DNA of 64,000 nt from the NCBI GenBank assembly GCA_964034945.1, contig OZ035961.1, positions 4,446,001-4,510,000 of the forward strand, written 5' to 3'. This document shows positions 10,539 to 21,500 of the stretch, one piece after another. Numbering within the stretch: position 1 is the stretch's first letter; each line of letters begins with the position of its first letter. The notes below the pieces were generated by a model. The model worked only from the letters and a program-made list of their open reading frames with translations, ran no database searches and was not told the origin of the DNA. This DNA is from Chrysopilus asiliformis. Taxonomy: Eukaryota; Arthropoda; Insecta; Diptera; Rhagionidae. Position numbers and translations under genes: made by a program.

Positions 10539-11794
10539 TTAATCAGTTGTAAATCCCCAGACTTTTAAATTGCCAGCATCCCTTCGTCGATCACTTAAGT
10601 CTTTATCATCGCAGGCGTATGCGAGCAGATACTGTTTGGGGTGCCAAGCAACGGTAAAAGTGGCCGCATTCACTGAAATATCCGCCACTTTTTCACCTAT
10701 TCGAAAAATCTGTAGCATTATAAATTAAAAAACGACTAAGTAATTCCTATTTTACCGCTTTCTGTGTGAGCGATATCTATTAGCAAATCTTCGCTAGCAG
10801 ACGCAAGCAATTTACCATCGTAGCTAAAGGAAATGGTCCGCACTGGCCAATCCAAACGGGAGAGAACTCTTAGACAGGCCAATTCTTCGGCATCCCATAG
10901 TGAAACTAAAGCGTCTGCTGATCCCGTTGCAAAGTATTTACCTGGAATTGCAGAAATGTTGGAAACAAGCACTTCTCGAAATATTTAACAAAAATAACCA
11001 GTGGGATCGAATTCAATACAAATACAAGTTCCCGGGTGAGCTTTCAAGACATGTTGCAGCTCCAGGCTTGGATAGCTCAGAATGTGAACGCATCCTTGGC
11101 CATTCGTGAGGAAAAACAGATCGCTGGTGTTGTTCCAAGCAATTTCATTCACCTATAAGGACAGAAATTAGAAAAAAAAACTACCATTATATGGAAATAA
11201 GGACCTCAAACTGGAATTGCTCTTCGGTGCGTATTTTGTGGGTCCTCGTATCGATGAAGGTAACCAAATCCTCTTTGTTTCCGACAGCAATTGTTTTTCC
11301 ATCAGGAGACCAAGTTATGTTAATGTTTTCTCCCTTCGTGTTGATGATGGTAGCACATTTCCCTGCCCTCACATCCCAGATTCTGACTGTTTTATCGCCG
11401 CTGGCCGTGCTGAGAAGATCCGGCTGAAATGCGTGCCAGCAAAGTTGGTCCACTGAGCCGGTGTGGCCCCGAAATGTGTTGTCTTTGTTCTTGTGAGAAC
11501 GCAGAAGCGCACGGTTAGGTCATTTGAATCACAAGATAGTCAACAAATAGAAATTACCAGCCTTTCCCGGTCCAATGTGAAAACGGCGACTGTTTTGTCA
11601 AAGGATCCCGAAGCAAGTTTTTTTCCATCGCAACTCCATCCCACTGAGTGCACCTAAAAGTTTATTTTATTGTTTGAATTTCTTCTAAGAATCGTCGTTA
11701 ATTTTACCTTCGAACTATGGGCCTTCTGTTCTTTGATTTTGTTGAATTTTTTGAAATAAGTTCGCAATTCTTCGACTTGTTTATTGTTGCCCAT
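10539..11794 (-). CDS. THOC3: THO complex subunit 3 (Tex1/THOC3), WD40 protein, 6 exons, 321 aa
   Basis: Exons: 11794-11708, 11653-11558, 11489-11205, 11152-10999, 10941-10756, 10696-10539. All introns are 50-70 bp with GT-AG ends and frame is kept (322 codons including stop; human THOC3 is 351 aa). The donor of exon 3 (GTCCTT) is weak but gives the conserved FEVNEI junction. WD40 beta-propeller blades are clear: GWSCDGKKLASGSFDKTVAVF, GDKTVRIWDVRAGKC, GENINITWSPDGKTIAVGN, DPTGKYFATGSADALVSLWD, SRLDWPVRTISFSYDGKLLASASED and FTVAWHPKQYLLAYACDDKD. The DWPVRT and GENINI phrases are diagnostic of THOC3. The subunit belongs to the nuclear THO/TREX complex, which couples transcription to mRNA export. 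Its start lies about 240 bp from the NUP37-like remnant on the opposite strand. Confidence 0.95.
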
Positions 11795-11848
11795 TTTTAG
11801 GTTAGTATCACGGTGTGTCAACTTAGAACAAAAAGTAAATTTCATTTT

Positions 11849-11876
11849 TAGTTCCGATTTCAAACACGGTGCGCTG
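11849..11876 (+). repeat. 28-bp direct repeat, left copy
   Basis: A 28-base stretch (begins TAGTTCCGATTTC, ends ACGGTGCGCTG) recurs without mismatch at 12866-12893. The pair brackets the NUP37-like remnant. This copy lies only 55 bases upstream of the THOC3 start, so it probably belongs to its promoter or 5' UTR. A 13-base phrase GGTTAGTATCACG is also shared, at 11800 and 12942, outside the pair. Confidence 0.85.
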
Positions 11877-12035
11877 TTGTTGCATGCGTTTTTCGTTTTT
11901 CAAACATGATGGCGCGCGTGTGGCATGTTTTCTCCGACTTGACCATGATTTGAGGTTAGTTTTTTTTTTCTTCATTTTGGGGCACATATTAATTCCGGTA
12001 ATTTTTCAAGTATCCTTAAAACACCGGTATTTTAG

Positions 12036-12672
12036 GAAGAATCAGAGAACGATTCGTTTGAGTGGGTAGAATTGAAGCAGTTGTACCTTGAAACCTGTTG
12101 TGAGCCATCAGTTTCGCCCCTGAGACTTCGCTGTCGGTTTTGCCCAAAGTTGTGACATTCTGTGCGGTTGGGGCGCATCACTGCTTAAGAATTTTCCACA
12201 GTGACTTACTGCTGAAAGGTATCTCCATTTATTTGCAATTTTTGAGAAAATTTCATGGTGTATTTCTAGGTCACACAAACTACATTAACGATGTTTCTTG
12301 GGAGCCCGAGGGAGAATATTTAGCTTTAGTCAGTGAGGACCACACCTGCATACTTTTGCAGTCAGAGACGTGATTATTCAGGATCTGAGGAAGTCGAGGT
12401 AATGATCTCGGGATAGTCTTACTTTGCTACAATAAATTCTAATTCCTCTTCCAGTCGTTCGAGACACTCGAGCATTCCATGAAGACGGAGGCAAAGTTGC
12501 CTCAAAATCAAGCCCCACTTAAGCTTTATGGTGGGCTTTGCTGGCACTATCGCCTTCCCTATATCGTAGCTGCGTTTGATTGTAAACTGCTTTTGGGACG
12601 GCTCTGGAGCTCTAGCGCTTGGCTCGACACATTTGGCTTGTCCCTCGTCTTCACTGCCACTGCAGTAATGTG
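12036..12672 (+). pseudogene. NUP37: Decayed NUP37-like nucleoporin copy, introns retained
   Basis: Exon-like pieces at about 12036-12218 and 12270-12373 are joined by a 51-bp GT-AG intron in frame; a third piece starts near 12456 after a CTTCCAG acceptor. Read in order they give AISFAPETSLSVLPKVVTF, then RIFHSDLLLKG, GHTNYINDVSWEPEGEYLAL, VSEDHTC and, near the end, GLCWHYRLPYIVAAFDCKLL. These match, from memory of the family, the NUP37 segments around SPET, FTSDL, GHTDFIN, SVSDDHTC and the C-terminal SWHR motif. NUP37 is a WD40 subunit of the NUP107-160 nuclear-pore scaffold. Defects: a frameshift near 12100, a stop at 12371-12373, and loss of the middle blades between the second and third pieces. 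Retained introns mean DNA-level duplication, not retroposition. Confidence 0.6.
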
Positions 12673-12865
12673 ATATTTATTTAAAAATAACAAAACAAAA
12701 TGTGATATCTATTTAAAGATATATTGAAATTTAAAATAAAAAAACATTTAAAAGATATTGGTTTTGTTTTTTCAAATTTTTATTGGATTTTCTAGCGAGA
12801 AAAATGTATCAAGGGCACAAACCAAGTTTAGCACAGGCGAGAACTACCCAATACTCAAACCAAAA

Positions 12866-12893
12866 TAGTTCCGATTTCAAACACGGTGCGCTG
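12866..12893 (+). repeat. 28-bp direct repeat, right copy
   Basis: Identical to 11849-11876. It lies about 190 bp after the last NUP37-like codons. Too long for an ordinary transposase target duplication, so more likely the footprint of a tandem or segmental duplication. Confidence 0.85.
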
Positions 12894-13679
12894 CAGTCAA
12901 TAAGCCAAAGTTGGGCGTCTATTATAATATATATTGTCTATGGTTAGTATCACGCAGGGTTGGATCCATTTTTAACCAACGCCAAGCGAGCAACATGCGA
13001 AGCTCTATCGCAATTGTAAGGTTTGAAATTAAGATTTTTTTAACAGGATTCAATTCAAATATTTACGGATGATTAAACATTGAATTCATAACTAAATAAC
13101 GACAGAAAAAATTGAATATAGTGCGCAAGAAAAACAATGTCCCAAACATCCCAGAAGAATATGGAAAAGATTACATCTGAAATGCAAAAGCTGAGAAAAT
13201 AAATGAAATAAATAAAGCTCAATTACAAAGAATTCAATGAAAAGAGATATATTTGATGATATTTTTAATTTACATTACATCTTTTTATAATAGGCGCGCT
13301 CTTTTCTCAAGAGTAAACAGTTTGTAGGTGTGTAATTTTGTTGTCTGAATTCTTTTTTGTATTTTGTTCTTCCGTTTATTTCATAGATTTAAATTTAATT
13401 TGAAAAAGATTTTTATAATTTAATGAATTACTAGTAGTCTTACAATCTAAAATTTAAGTACTTAGAGTTTTGTTAAAAAACCTACAATAATTGTATTGTG
13501 ATATTTTTATTGTCATAGTTTTTACACATTTATATTCACAGAAGTTTTTTTTCAGATAATATTCTTATCATATTATCAATTTCTCCAAATTTTAGTGCTA
13601 ATACATAGTTGAAAATTGTACAGTTAAAGATGATAAAAATTTCTTGCTAATCTACAAAGTAAATCAAATAAAAGCGGTT

Positions 13680-13860
13680 ATTTGGCTTGTCTGTTTGTCC
13701 AGGTCACGTCTTGTAATTTTGATCCACTTCCATTCATCCAATTGATTTGAAATTTTGCACACATATCCAACTCCGATGACAATACAATATTACGACAATA
13801 CTTTGTCCTTATAAGGACAACGTGATTCTCTTTTTCAAAAATAAGAAGTCGATAAGGATA
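13680..13860 (-). repeat. Dispersed repeat, copy 1
   Basis: The order CTTGTCTGTTTGTCC, a CACTTCCATTCATCC phrase, TTTGCACACATA, a CGATGACAATA phrase and CCTTATAAGGACAAC recurs in similar order at 26180-26300 and more loosely around 53990-54180. This suggests a dispersed transposon-derived family. The class is unknown. Confidence 0.4.
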
Positions 13861-13930
13861 TCTAAAAGGCAAGGATGTATAAAAAGTATAAAATAAAAAA
13901 ATTGGAAAAAGTTTTTATTAAAACATGTAC

Positions 13931-14068
13931 TAAAAAGAAAAAAATAATGTTTTGGGCGCTGTGTATTAGAAATGAAAGCGAGATAAAAGCATAAAAAATA
14001 ATTTAAACGTTTATCTCGCTTTTATTTCTGATACACATCACCCAAAAATTATTTTTTTCCTTTTTAAA
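13931..14068. repeat. Foldback (hairpin) element
   Basis: Two arms of about 55 bases pair across a 25-base loop. The left arm carries GTGTATTAGAAATGAAAGCG then AGATAAA; the right arm carries TTTATCTCGC then TTTTATTTCTGATACACATC. Nearly perfect, with a few mismatches, and flanked by A/T tracts. Typical of a foldback MITE. Confidence 0.7.
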
Positions 14069-15625
14069 AGGTTTTTTTTTCTTTAAATTATCATTTAATT
14101 TAAAGCGACACTATAATTTTGTAAAAATATTTAAAAATCCTTTTTTTTGCGAAATTTAAATATCTTTAAACAAAAAATAGAAATCGTAGTAAAAACTTTT
14201 TACTTTTGCATAAATTTTTTAACGGTTATAATAAACTTTTTTGATGACAAAATCACAATTAACTGTACAATATATGTATTAACATTTAGTTACAAATATT
14301 TAAACGATTAAATTTGGTATTTTATTATTATTTTCTTTTTATAATTTGAGTTCACAGATATTTTACAAGCGTAATTTATATTATTTTTATTAAATTACAT
14401 CTGTATATAATTTTTTTGTGAATACATACAATAGTATGCACACTTTTTATTTAATTTAATAATAGTATAATTGCATATAAGCCAGCCTATAATGAGTTTT
14501 TGGTTTCGTAATGTACAATGTTGGTTTATTAGTTTAATTTATTAATATTATCATTTTTATTTATTCGTTTAACATTCGGTGTAGAGTTTATTTTTTTATA
14601 ATTGGATTGAAAAATTCTGACTTTCCGAAAATACTGTTTTAAAGCAATTTGATTTTAAAAACAGAAAAGCTTTTAGAATACCGAAATTATTTATTTTGGT
14701 GGTTAAAAATCTGAAAATATATTACAGCATAGTAAAATAATCTTCTCAACACGTAAATGTTCCTACCCTTAAATACCAAAACCAAACACTAGAGCTTTTT
14801 AAATAAGTTTCGTAACTTTCCTACAACGAATGTTAAACAAAAGTTTGTTTCATTTAATGTTAAAAATCACCTTCCAACAACACATTCAGTTTTGAAATTT
14901 TTCAAAAAGTTTGACTTTTATTCGCCAATAGAAAATTTATTGAAAGACCCATTTGCATTTATCCCTTGCAAGTTATTATAGTGGTATTCACTCTTTGTTG
15001 TATGTAGTGTTGTTTGGTTGCTAGATTATTAAATTTTTTAATATTTTTGCTCAAGATCACAAAAGATTCTGACTTAACAAACTAGCAATCAAACAAAATT
15101 TGGTCTACAACAAACAATGGAAACCCCTTGATTTATTAAAATATTTTATAAAGATTTTCTTTTTACTATTTGGTAGATATTATTGTCTAATTATTTTCCA
15201 ATTTTAGCAGTTTTCACTGTTAATTGTGTTTCACTAAATATTTTTTATCCGATAATGAAATATTTATTAAATTCTTAAAAATCTTCTTTTGATTAAAATT
15301 AGAAAACATTTTATTGTAACAATGAAAAAAACTCTTTACAGTTTTGTAGCTTACACTCAGTCAGGAATTTATTAAATAGGATTTTTCTTTAAAAACTTCT
15401 TAATACGGGATTTTTTTACTTTCAATATATTACAAAATTCATATTTATAAATATCTTTAATAATTTAATAATAAACGAATGGTAGAATTCAATAAAACAA
15501 ATAAAAAGAAATTATTTATTCAAAATGGACGTAATACACAAAAGTTTTTATTATTCTTTGTTCAATTTATTGTCATTTCTTTATTTTATAAGAAAATGGT
15601 TTTTCTTATAGTGATAAATAAATAA

Positions 15626-15754
15626 GGGACTGACCATCAAATACTTCGGGCTAATTTTTATTTCTAACAATTTATTATATAAAATTTCATACCCTCATCA
15701 GCCTTTCGTCTTCCACTCACCCCCTATGCCTTGACGTATTTCATGAGCAGCCCC
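15626..15754. mobile_element. MITE of the ATACGTCAC family
   Basis: Starts GGGACTGACCATCAAATAC and ends TTGACGTATTTCATGAGCAG followed by CCCC: inverted ends related to those at 48879-49047. The interior is C-rich and non-coding. Confidence 0.6.
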
Positions 15755-16478
15755 TCTTTTCGAACTATGTTAATAATTCGAGTACATTTAGGGTAAGTTT
15801 AAAAATTGTTGCATTTTTTATAATTGTTTTAAATGTTGAACATTATTTACAATGTAGATGAATACTTAGCTATATATTACTTTCTTATACGAAATCCCTA
15901 TGTAGTACAGAAAGTATTGTATTTTTTATTGTCTTCTAGTAGGTATTTATCATTTTATTTATTAGAGAGAAGATGCAATAATAAAAAGCTTTGCAACTTT
16001 AAAAATGAATTTTTCTTGGCTTGCAATAAAATAATTTTAATAAAACTAGATTTTTGTGATAGAGTTTGTTAATCGAGTTCTGGAATTATTACTGCTTATG
16101 TTTTTTAGTGCAAAAACAGTTTTAAGTATTTCACATATCCATTTTACAAAAATTACTGGAATTTATCCGAATTTATATCGGGAATTACTTGCTAAAAATT
16201 GCTTTTGGGCTATAAATCTTTTCTGAAAAATGTTACAAATTAATTGTTTTTGCAGAGTAGAAGCTCAAAAAATTACCTGAGTGACCGAGCAACGTCCCTA
16301 CACCTATGATAAAATGGTAATAGCCAAGGCGGCTCCACCTTAAGAGTGTTCAAGAAATATTTGAGCTAAGTTTGAATGCAATTCACCAGTAAATGTTTAT
16401 ATTTTTTTCCGCTTTCAATAAAAGTGTTTTCGTATTTTTAATTTTATACTTCCTTGAACTCCTTTACAATGGAATCTA

Positions 16479-16560
16479 CAGTAGAACCTTCTTTTATGAA
16501 CGATTTACTTTATGAAAATCTTGCAACTGCAAAAATGATTTCGGTTTTTGAACAAGGTAA
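16479..16560 (+). mobile_element. Pogo/Tigger-like terminal fragment
   Basis: TA followed by CAGTAGAACCTTCTTTTATG resembles the ends of pogo-type elements, which carry CAGT-AACC ends and TA target duplications. I could not find the matching opposite end, so it is a relic. Confidence 0.35.
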
Positions 16561-18288
16561 TTCATCCCCGGCACAGATATCCTACTACTAGATCAAGCCA
16601 TTTGCTATCTCAAATGGGCCACTGAAACGTCAAAAATCTATGACGAAAAAAAGGGACAAAGCTAGTAATTCTGGGAAATTAAAATTCTGGAAAAAAATGC
16701 TTATGCAGGTCCCCGACATTTTATGAACGAATAGATAAATTAACAAAATTTCACGAGAAAATCAAGCAAATGAGAACTGTCAAACTTATTTTACTCCGGA
16801 TTCGTGCTGCTCCATTCCGTCAGCAAAACCAATTTTACTGCCAAGGCAGTTTTTCTGCCGCAGCGAATGCTGCTTCATTCTGATATGCGCTTAAAACATA
16901 TAATTCAAGTGTTATTGAGTTTGTTAATTCGAACATCTGACATCACTAAAGTTCGAAGAATAAATGAGACAACCATAGTCACGCTGTCCCATATTTTTGC
17001 TATGGAATTGTTCCAGTGCCGCGATCTAGTAGTACGATATCTGTGATCCCCGGTAACCTAAAGATTTTTGGAATATCAAAGACCCATCCTCTGAAAATCT
17101 TCAAATTTTCAGTAACCAAAGTTTTGAAAGAAAATTTAACCAAATTTTTAACTTTTAGAGTGTGCACAAAACTTTTTGCTAGTAATTTCAAATATTTTTC
17201 GTATTATGGACATCTTACCTATCAAAAAGAAAAATATAAAAAAAACTTACTAAAAAGCGTAACTAAAAGAAACCTCTTCTAAGAAAAAAAAATTTATTAG
17301 AAAAATTGTAAGTACAAAATTAAAACTAAAAACATAAATTTAATCAACATTTCAACATAAAATAAAATTAGAACTCGTTGTTTATATTGAAACCTTAACT
17401 ATTTGCTATTTAGCAAATTCATCAACATTTAAACAATTTTTGCACAAATAATAAAACTAAAATTAAAAAAACAAAAATATTGGAAAAACAATAACTGTTT
17501 GTTGTGTTGGGTAAATAAATCTTCTCTCTAAATTTGTTGTAAATGGTAAAAACATATTTACATAAAAGATTTTTTTTTATAATAAAAATTAGTTCTTCTC
17601 TTTAAATATTATACTATCTTATAGTAAGCATGTATGTATATAATAAAATTTTATTTAATATCTAAATTTTTATTGTCGATAATTTCAATCAAATTTTTAT
17701 TTATTGTGTTTCAGTTATTGTCAAATATTTTTTTTATATCATTTTATTAATTATTTATTGTCTTTTCTGTATTTTTATTTTGTTAAGAAAAGCACCCTTA
17801 ATTTAATCAATTTTATTTGGTGATGTGAAATGAAATTGATTTAGTTGACTCTCAACAAGACGATAAAATATTTGTTTTAATTGTTACAATTTTCGAAAAG
17901 TATTTTCCTATATTGAATTTTAATTTAATTTCTTTATCGTTATAATTGTTCAATTAATTTTTAATTATCTTAATTAATTTCATTATCATAATTATTTCAC
18001 ATTCATACAGTTTCAACACGCTCACAAAGATATGTTTTGATACGATATCGCCTGGTTGTTTCATTATTCATTTATAATGTCAGGTTTTATTACTTCTTTC
18101 GTTTTTTTTTTTTAAATTTTATTAATCGAAAAAGATTAATGATGTCAAATTTATTGTGAAAAATACCTAAATTTAAGATTTATGATGGTAAATTTATTGT
18201 GAAAAAATCTTTAGTCCTAAATTTAAATTTGAAAAAACAGTTTCTTATGATATTGTTTATCTTATTTTTCAAATATTTTCAATTATTT

Positions 18289-18294
18289 TTTATT
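18289..18294 (-). terminator. Candidate poly(A) signal of the Skeletor-like gene
   Basis: AATAAA on the minus strand about 100 bases past the TGA at 18398-18396. In AT-rich DNA such matches are common, so this is tentative. Confidence 0.4.
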
Positions 18295-18395
18295 ATGTTT
18301 TTTTTAGCTAACTAACAGGAAATTAACGATAACTATTTATGGTTGGGGAATAGGAAATTAGTTAACTTAATGTTAACATAATTCATTTCCAACTA

Positions 18396-18575
18396 TCAGG
18401 CAAATTTAAAATTTAATATCGTTTTAATCGTAAACAGTGTTTGCACGGTTGAAACTGTTAGAAATGTGAAACTAATTGATTTTAAACTTGTTGATGTGCT
18501 GGTATCGTTGATATGCGATGTTTGTCCTGGATCTACCACATGAATTTTAAATCCAAGATTCGTGTGCGTAAAACA
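18396..18575 (-). other. Skeletor: Last coding exon: copper-site motif and probable GPI tail
   Basis: Encodes CFTHTNLGFKIHVVD, then a Ser/Thr-rich linker (TSHINDTSTSTS), then about 25 mostly hydrophobic residues to the stop. A small-residue region followed by a C-terminal hydrophobic stretch fits a GPI-attachment signal, as described for Knickkopf. If the preceding intron is not spliced, exon 11 reads through into a 29-residue alternative tail ending near 18844 and both features are lost. Confidence 0.65.
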
Positions 18576-21500
18576 CTGAAAGAATTTTTTTATTTATTAT
18601 ATTTAATTAATTGTACATTGTAGGATTCATTTTAAACTATGACAAATTGGAGATATATTTTTTTCAAACATATTTTTCAGTATTTTAATATTTTTTTATG
18701 AAACGCGAGCGAATTACTTTCACTCTGTATTGTAAATCAAATCAAGTTTTTTTTTCATTTATCCAGCTAAAAATTCTGGCTTACGATATTGCATTTTATA
18801 TAGTAAACCGCAATTTTAAGCCGGGTAAATGAAATAAACGTATTTACAGAGAAAGTGCCCAAACTGGCGAACGAGATTGTAATTCGCCTGCATTCGCCAA
18901 GAATGTGGATCTGCCATCAGAAAAAATACATACTTGATAATAAACTAAATCAGGTGCATCCATTGGGACGGTCCAGTTTAGGTATGCCGGCTCACCATTC
19001 TCACATTCGAGTCGTAGGGTCTTCACGTATTCTTCGAAGGTTTCTATTTCGTCCGAGCGATCAACAGTCCTATGTTGCCATTCACAATATCTGCCGGCTG
19101 AAAGTGATATTTTTCATGTATTAAAAAAATCAAATAAAAATTGTAATCGCGTCATTTTGCCGCATTATGGGATTTTTTTTTTAATAAAGCCGAACAAATT
19201 TAGATGTTTTTCCTTTTCAGTGGCGAAGTCAAGAGGGAGGGGGGCACAGGGGGTCTATTATGACAACCTCAGGCCCAGGCTCTTCGAGAACTGTAGCGTC
19301 GAGGATGATAATCCAGTGACGTAGACCACCTGAACCCTCTCCCCGTATACGCCTCTGTCCCTCTTTACAAAAAAATTATATTCGCACAACCGAAAAAAGA
19401 ACAAAAAAAATATTACGCAAATAGGAACCTTTTGTAGACGGAAAAACGTCCAAATTTGTTTGGCTGTCTTTAAAAATCGCACAGTGCGGTGACGCAAAAC
19501 ATTCGATTTGCCAATAGCTTTAAGGCTGTCTGTAAATTTTACCTGCAGTTGGTATTGGATATCCATCAGAATCGTAATCGACTCCTGCATAAACGGTCTC
19601 TTTACGTTGTTCAGCCTCGGATTTCTGCCCAAATCCACCCTCAAATGAGCTCGTAATATAAAACGGATGATATCTAAACAACGCGATAATGAAATTATGG
19701 TCCACATAAAAATTACAATTTGTTAATGGCAGTTACCTGGCTGGTTGTGATGGATTATCGCCACCCTCAACCACAAACGTGTACGATTGGCCACGTTCGA
19801 CATACAGTTCAGGTATGAGGAGATCATTTAAATACCATGCGATGCCCCATGAAGGATTTCCGGTGAGCGGTGTGTAGCCTCGTTTGCCACCGGTTGGCCC
19901 CATTCTTGCCGAAATTGTACTTTCACTAGAGATTATCCTGGATGGCCATGGTTTCGGTCCGTCTTTGTCCTTGACTTCATATAGCGACGATGGGCATGAA
20001 TGATCATTCTAAAGCATTTTACAAAAATCACTTATACTTGCATGCAACTAGAATTAAATTAGGTTTTTTTGTTTACCCTTGATCCGAAATTAATTTGAAT
20101 ATCATCAGCATTTACATCCATGCCATTGTGTGCATGGGCGTTTGCTTCTTTCCTAGAATTTAGTGGCCCTATCGCTGCAATCACAGAAATTTCCCTATCC
20201 GAAGGTATCGCCCGATCATTTACTGGCTCATTGGTTTGAAGTGGTCGTCTGTATCGAATACTGGTGACGCCATTCTTTCTATCGCCACTAACTGAGATTT
20301 TGAAAATAGTGGAAATTGAACAAAATCCGGTATTTGCTAAATAATTTTAAATACTTACTGACTGTGATATCATTTCGCCCGCCTACCCGTTCATCTGGAC
20401 ACACCCCTTGCTTTCCGTCACACTGTGACAAATGCGACAAATAGTAATCCTCAGCTCGGAAAACTCTCGCGTTGGTGTCATAAAATGCTACCACAACATC
20501 CCCTCCGACCATTTGCGGGCGACCTTGAGCACCCGACAATCCGAACGCCATATATTGGTCCTCTCGAATCCTTCCAAAAAGCTCCACTTGAACATTTTCT
20601 CCTTGGATTTCCCATTTCACCTGCAATCGCCCGTGAAGTAACTCTCGACAGTTAGTCGGCTGAGGACGAGGTGTCGTTGTTGTCTATGAAATGGAAAACC
20701 AAGCCATAATTTTAATAAAATCTCGGGTCACCGTTTTTTCGGCATTAGAAATATACACAGAAGTGAAAAAAATTAAAAATGTTTAAGTGGAAATGATTGA
20801 AAAATCTAGATGGAAATATACCTAAGTTATGCTGTTTGTAAAGGTGCATTCATCAGGACAATTACAAGTTTTATTGTTTCACACAAAATCACTAAAAAAC
20901 GCTACTCTAACTTAAAATCAAATAACAGTAATTGCTACCTCTAAAACACAGTGAAACCGGTATAAGCACAGAGAGGTATAAAAGGACAGATTATTACAAA
21001 AAACAGGAATATACGAGACAGTGAAATTTTTTGGTAATGACTCACAAACAAAATGGGAATTCATGCCAAAAAATAGGAAATTTTCCCAAAATTATAGGAA
21101 TAATTTCCTATTTTTAAGGAATCACTGCAGAATAGTTCACTCTCTCGTATAATCCTATTTTGATATCTCTCCGTATATTCCTATTTTGATATCGTACGAG
21201 ACGAGAAAATTTGTCCGGCTTACACAAGTCTAGCTTAAACAGGTTTCACTGTAAAAAGTTGCTCAAAAACCCAAAAAAAAACTGTTACAAAAAACTATTA
21301 CAAAAAACGGTTACAAAAAACTGTTACAAAACTGTTACATCATGCAGACTTCTTAATTTTATTTTGGAATAAAAAAAAGTAATTTAAAGTTTCTCGCATG
21401 TATCTCAAAGGATTTGGCCTGCGGCGCATTTCTCTTTTTTGTTATTTTGACCATTATTATAAAGAGCGCCAAAAACTAAGTAAAATTTTGTTTGGAGCAG

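Larger units (their letters stand above)
12894..18288. other. AT-rich intergenic desert
   Basis: About 5.4 kb between the NUP37-like remnant and the 3' end of the Skeletor-like gene. It consists of long T/A runs, two foldback or MITE elements (13931-14068, 15626-15754), a relic with pogo-like ends at 16479 and a dispersed repeat at 13680. Frames above 60 codons here have no recognisable content. I see no gene. Confidence 0.6.

Noticed and set aside
12140..12373. Plus-strand frame read as an independent small protein
   Set aside because: It is part of the NUP37-like remnant and runs through its small intron; the first codon is TTG.
19258..19707. 149-codon minus frame
   Set aside because: Out-of-frame shadow of Skeletor-like exon 10 (19673-19543) plus intron; the correct frame is fixed by splice phase.
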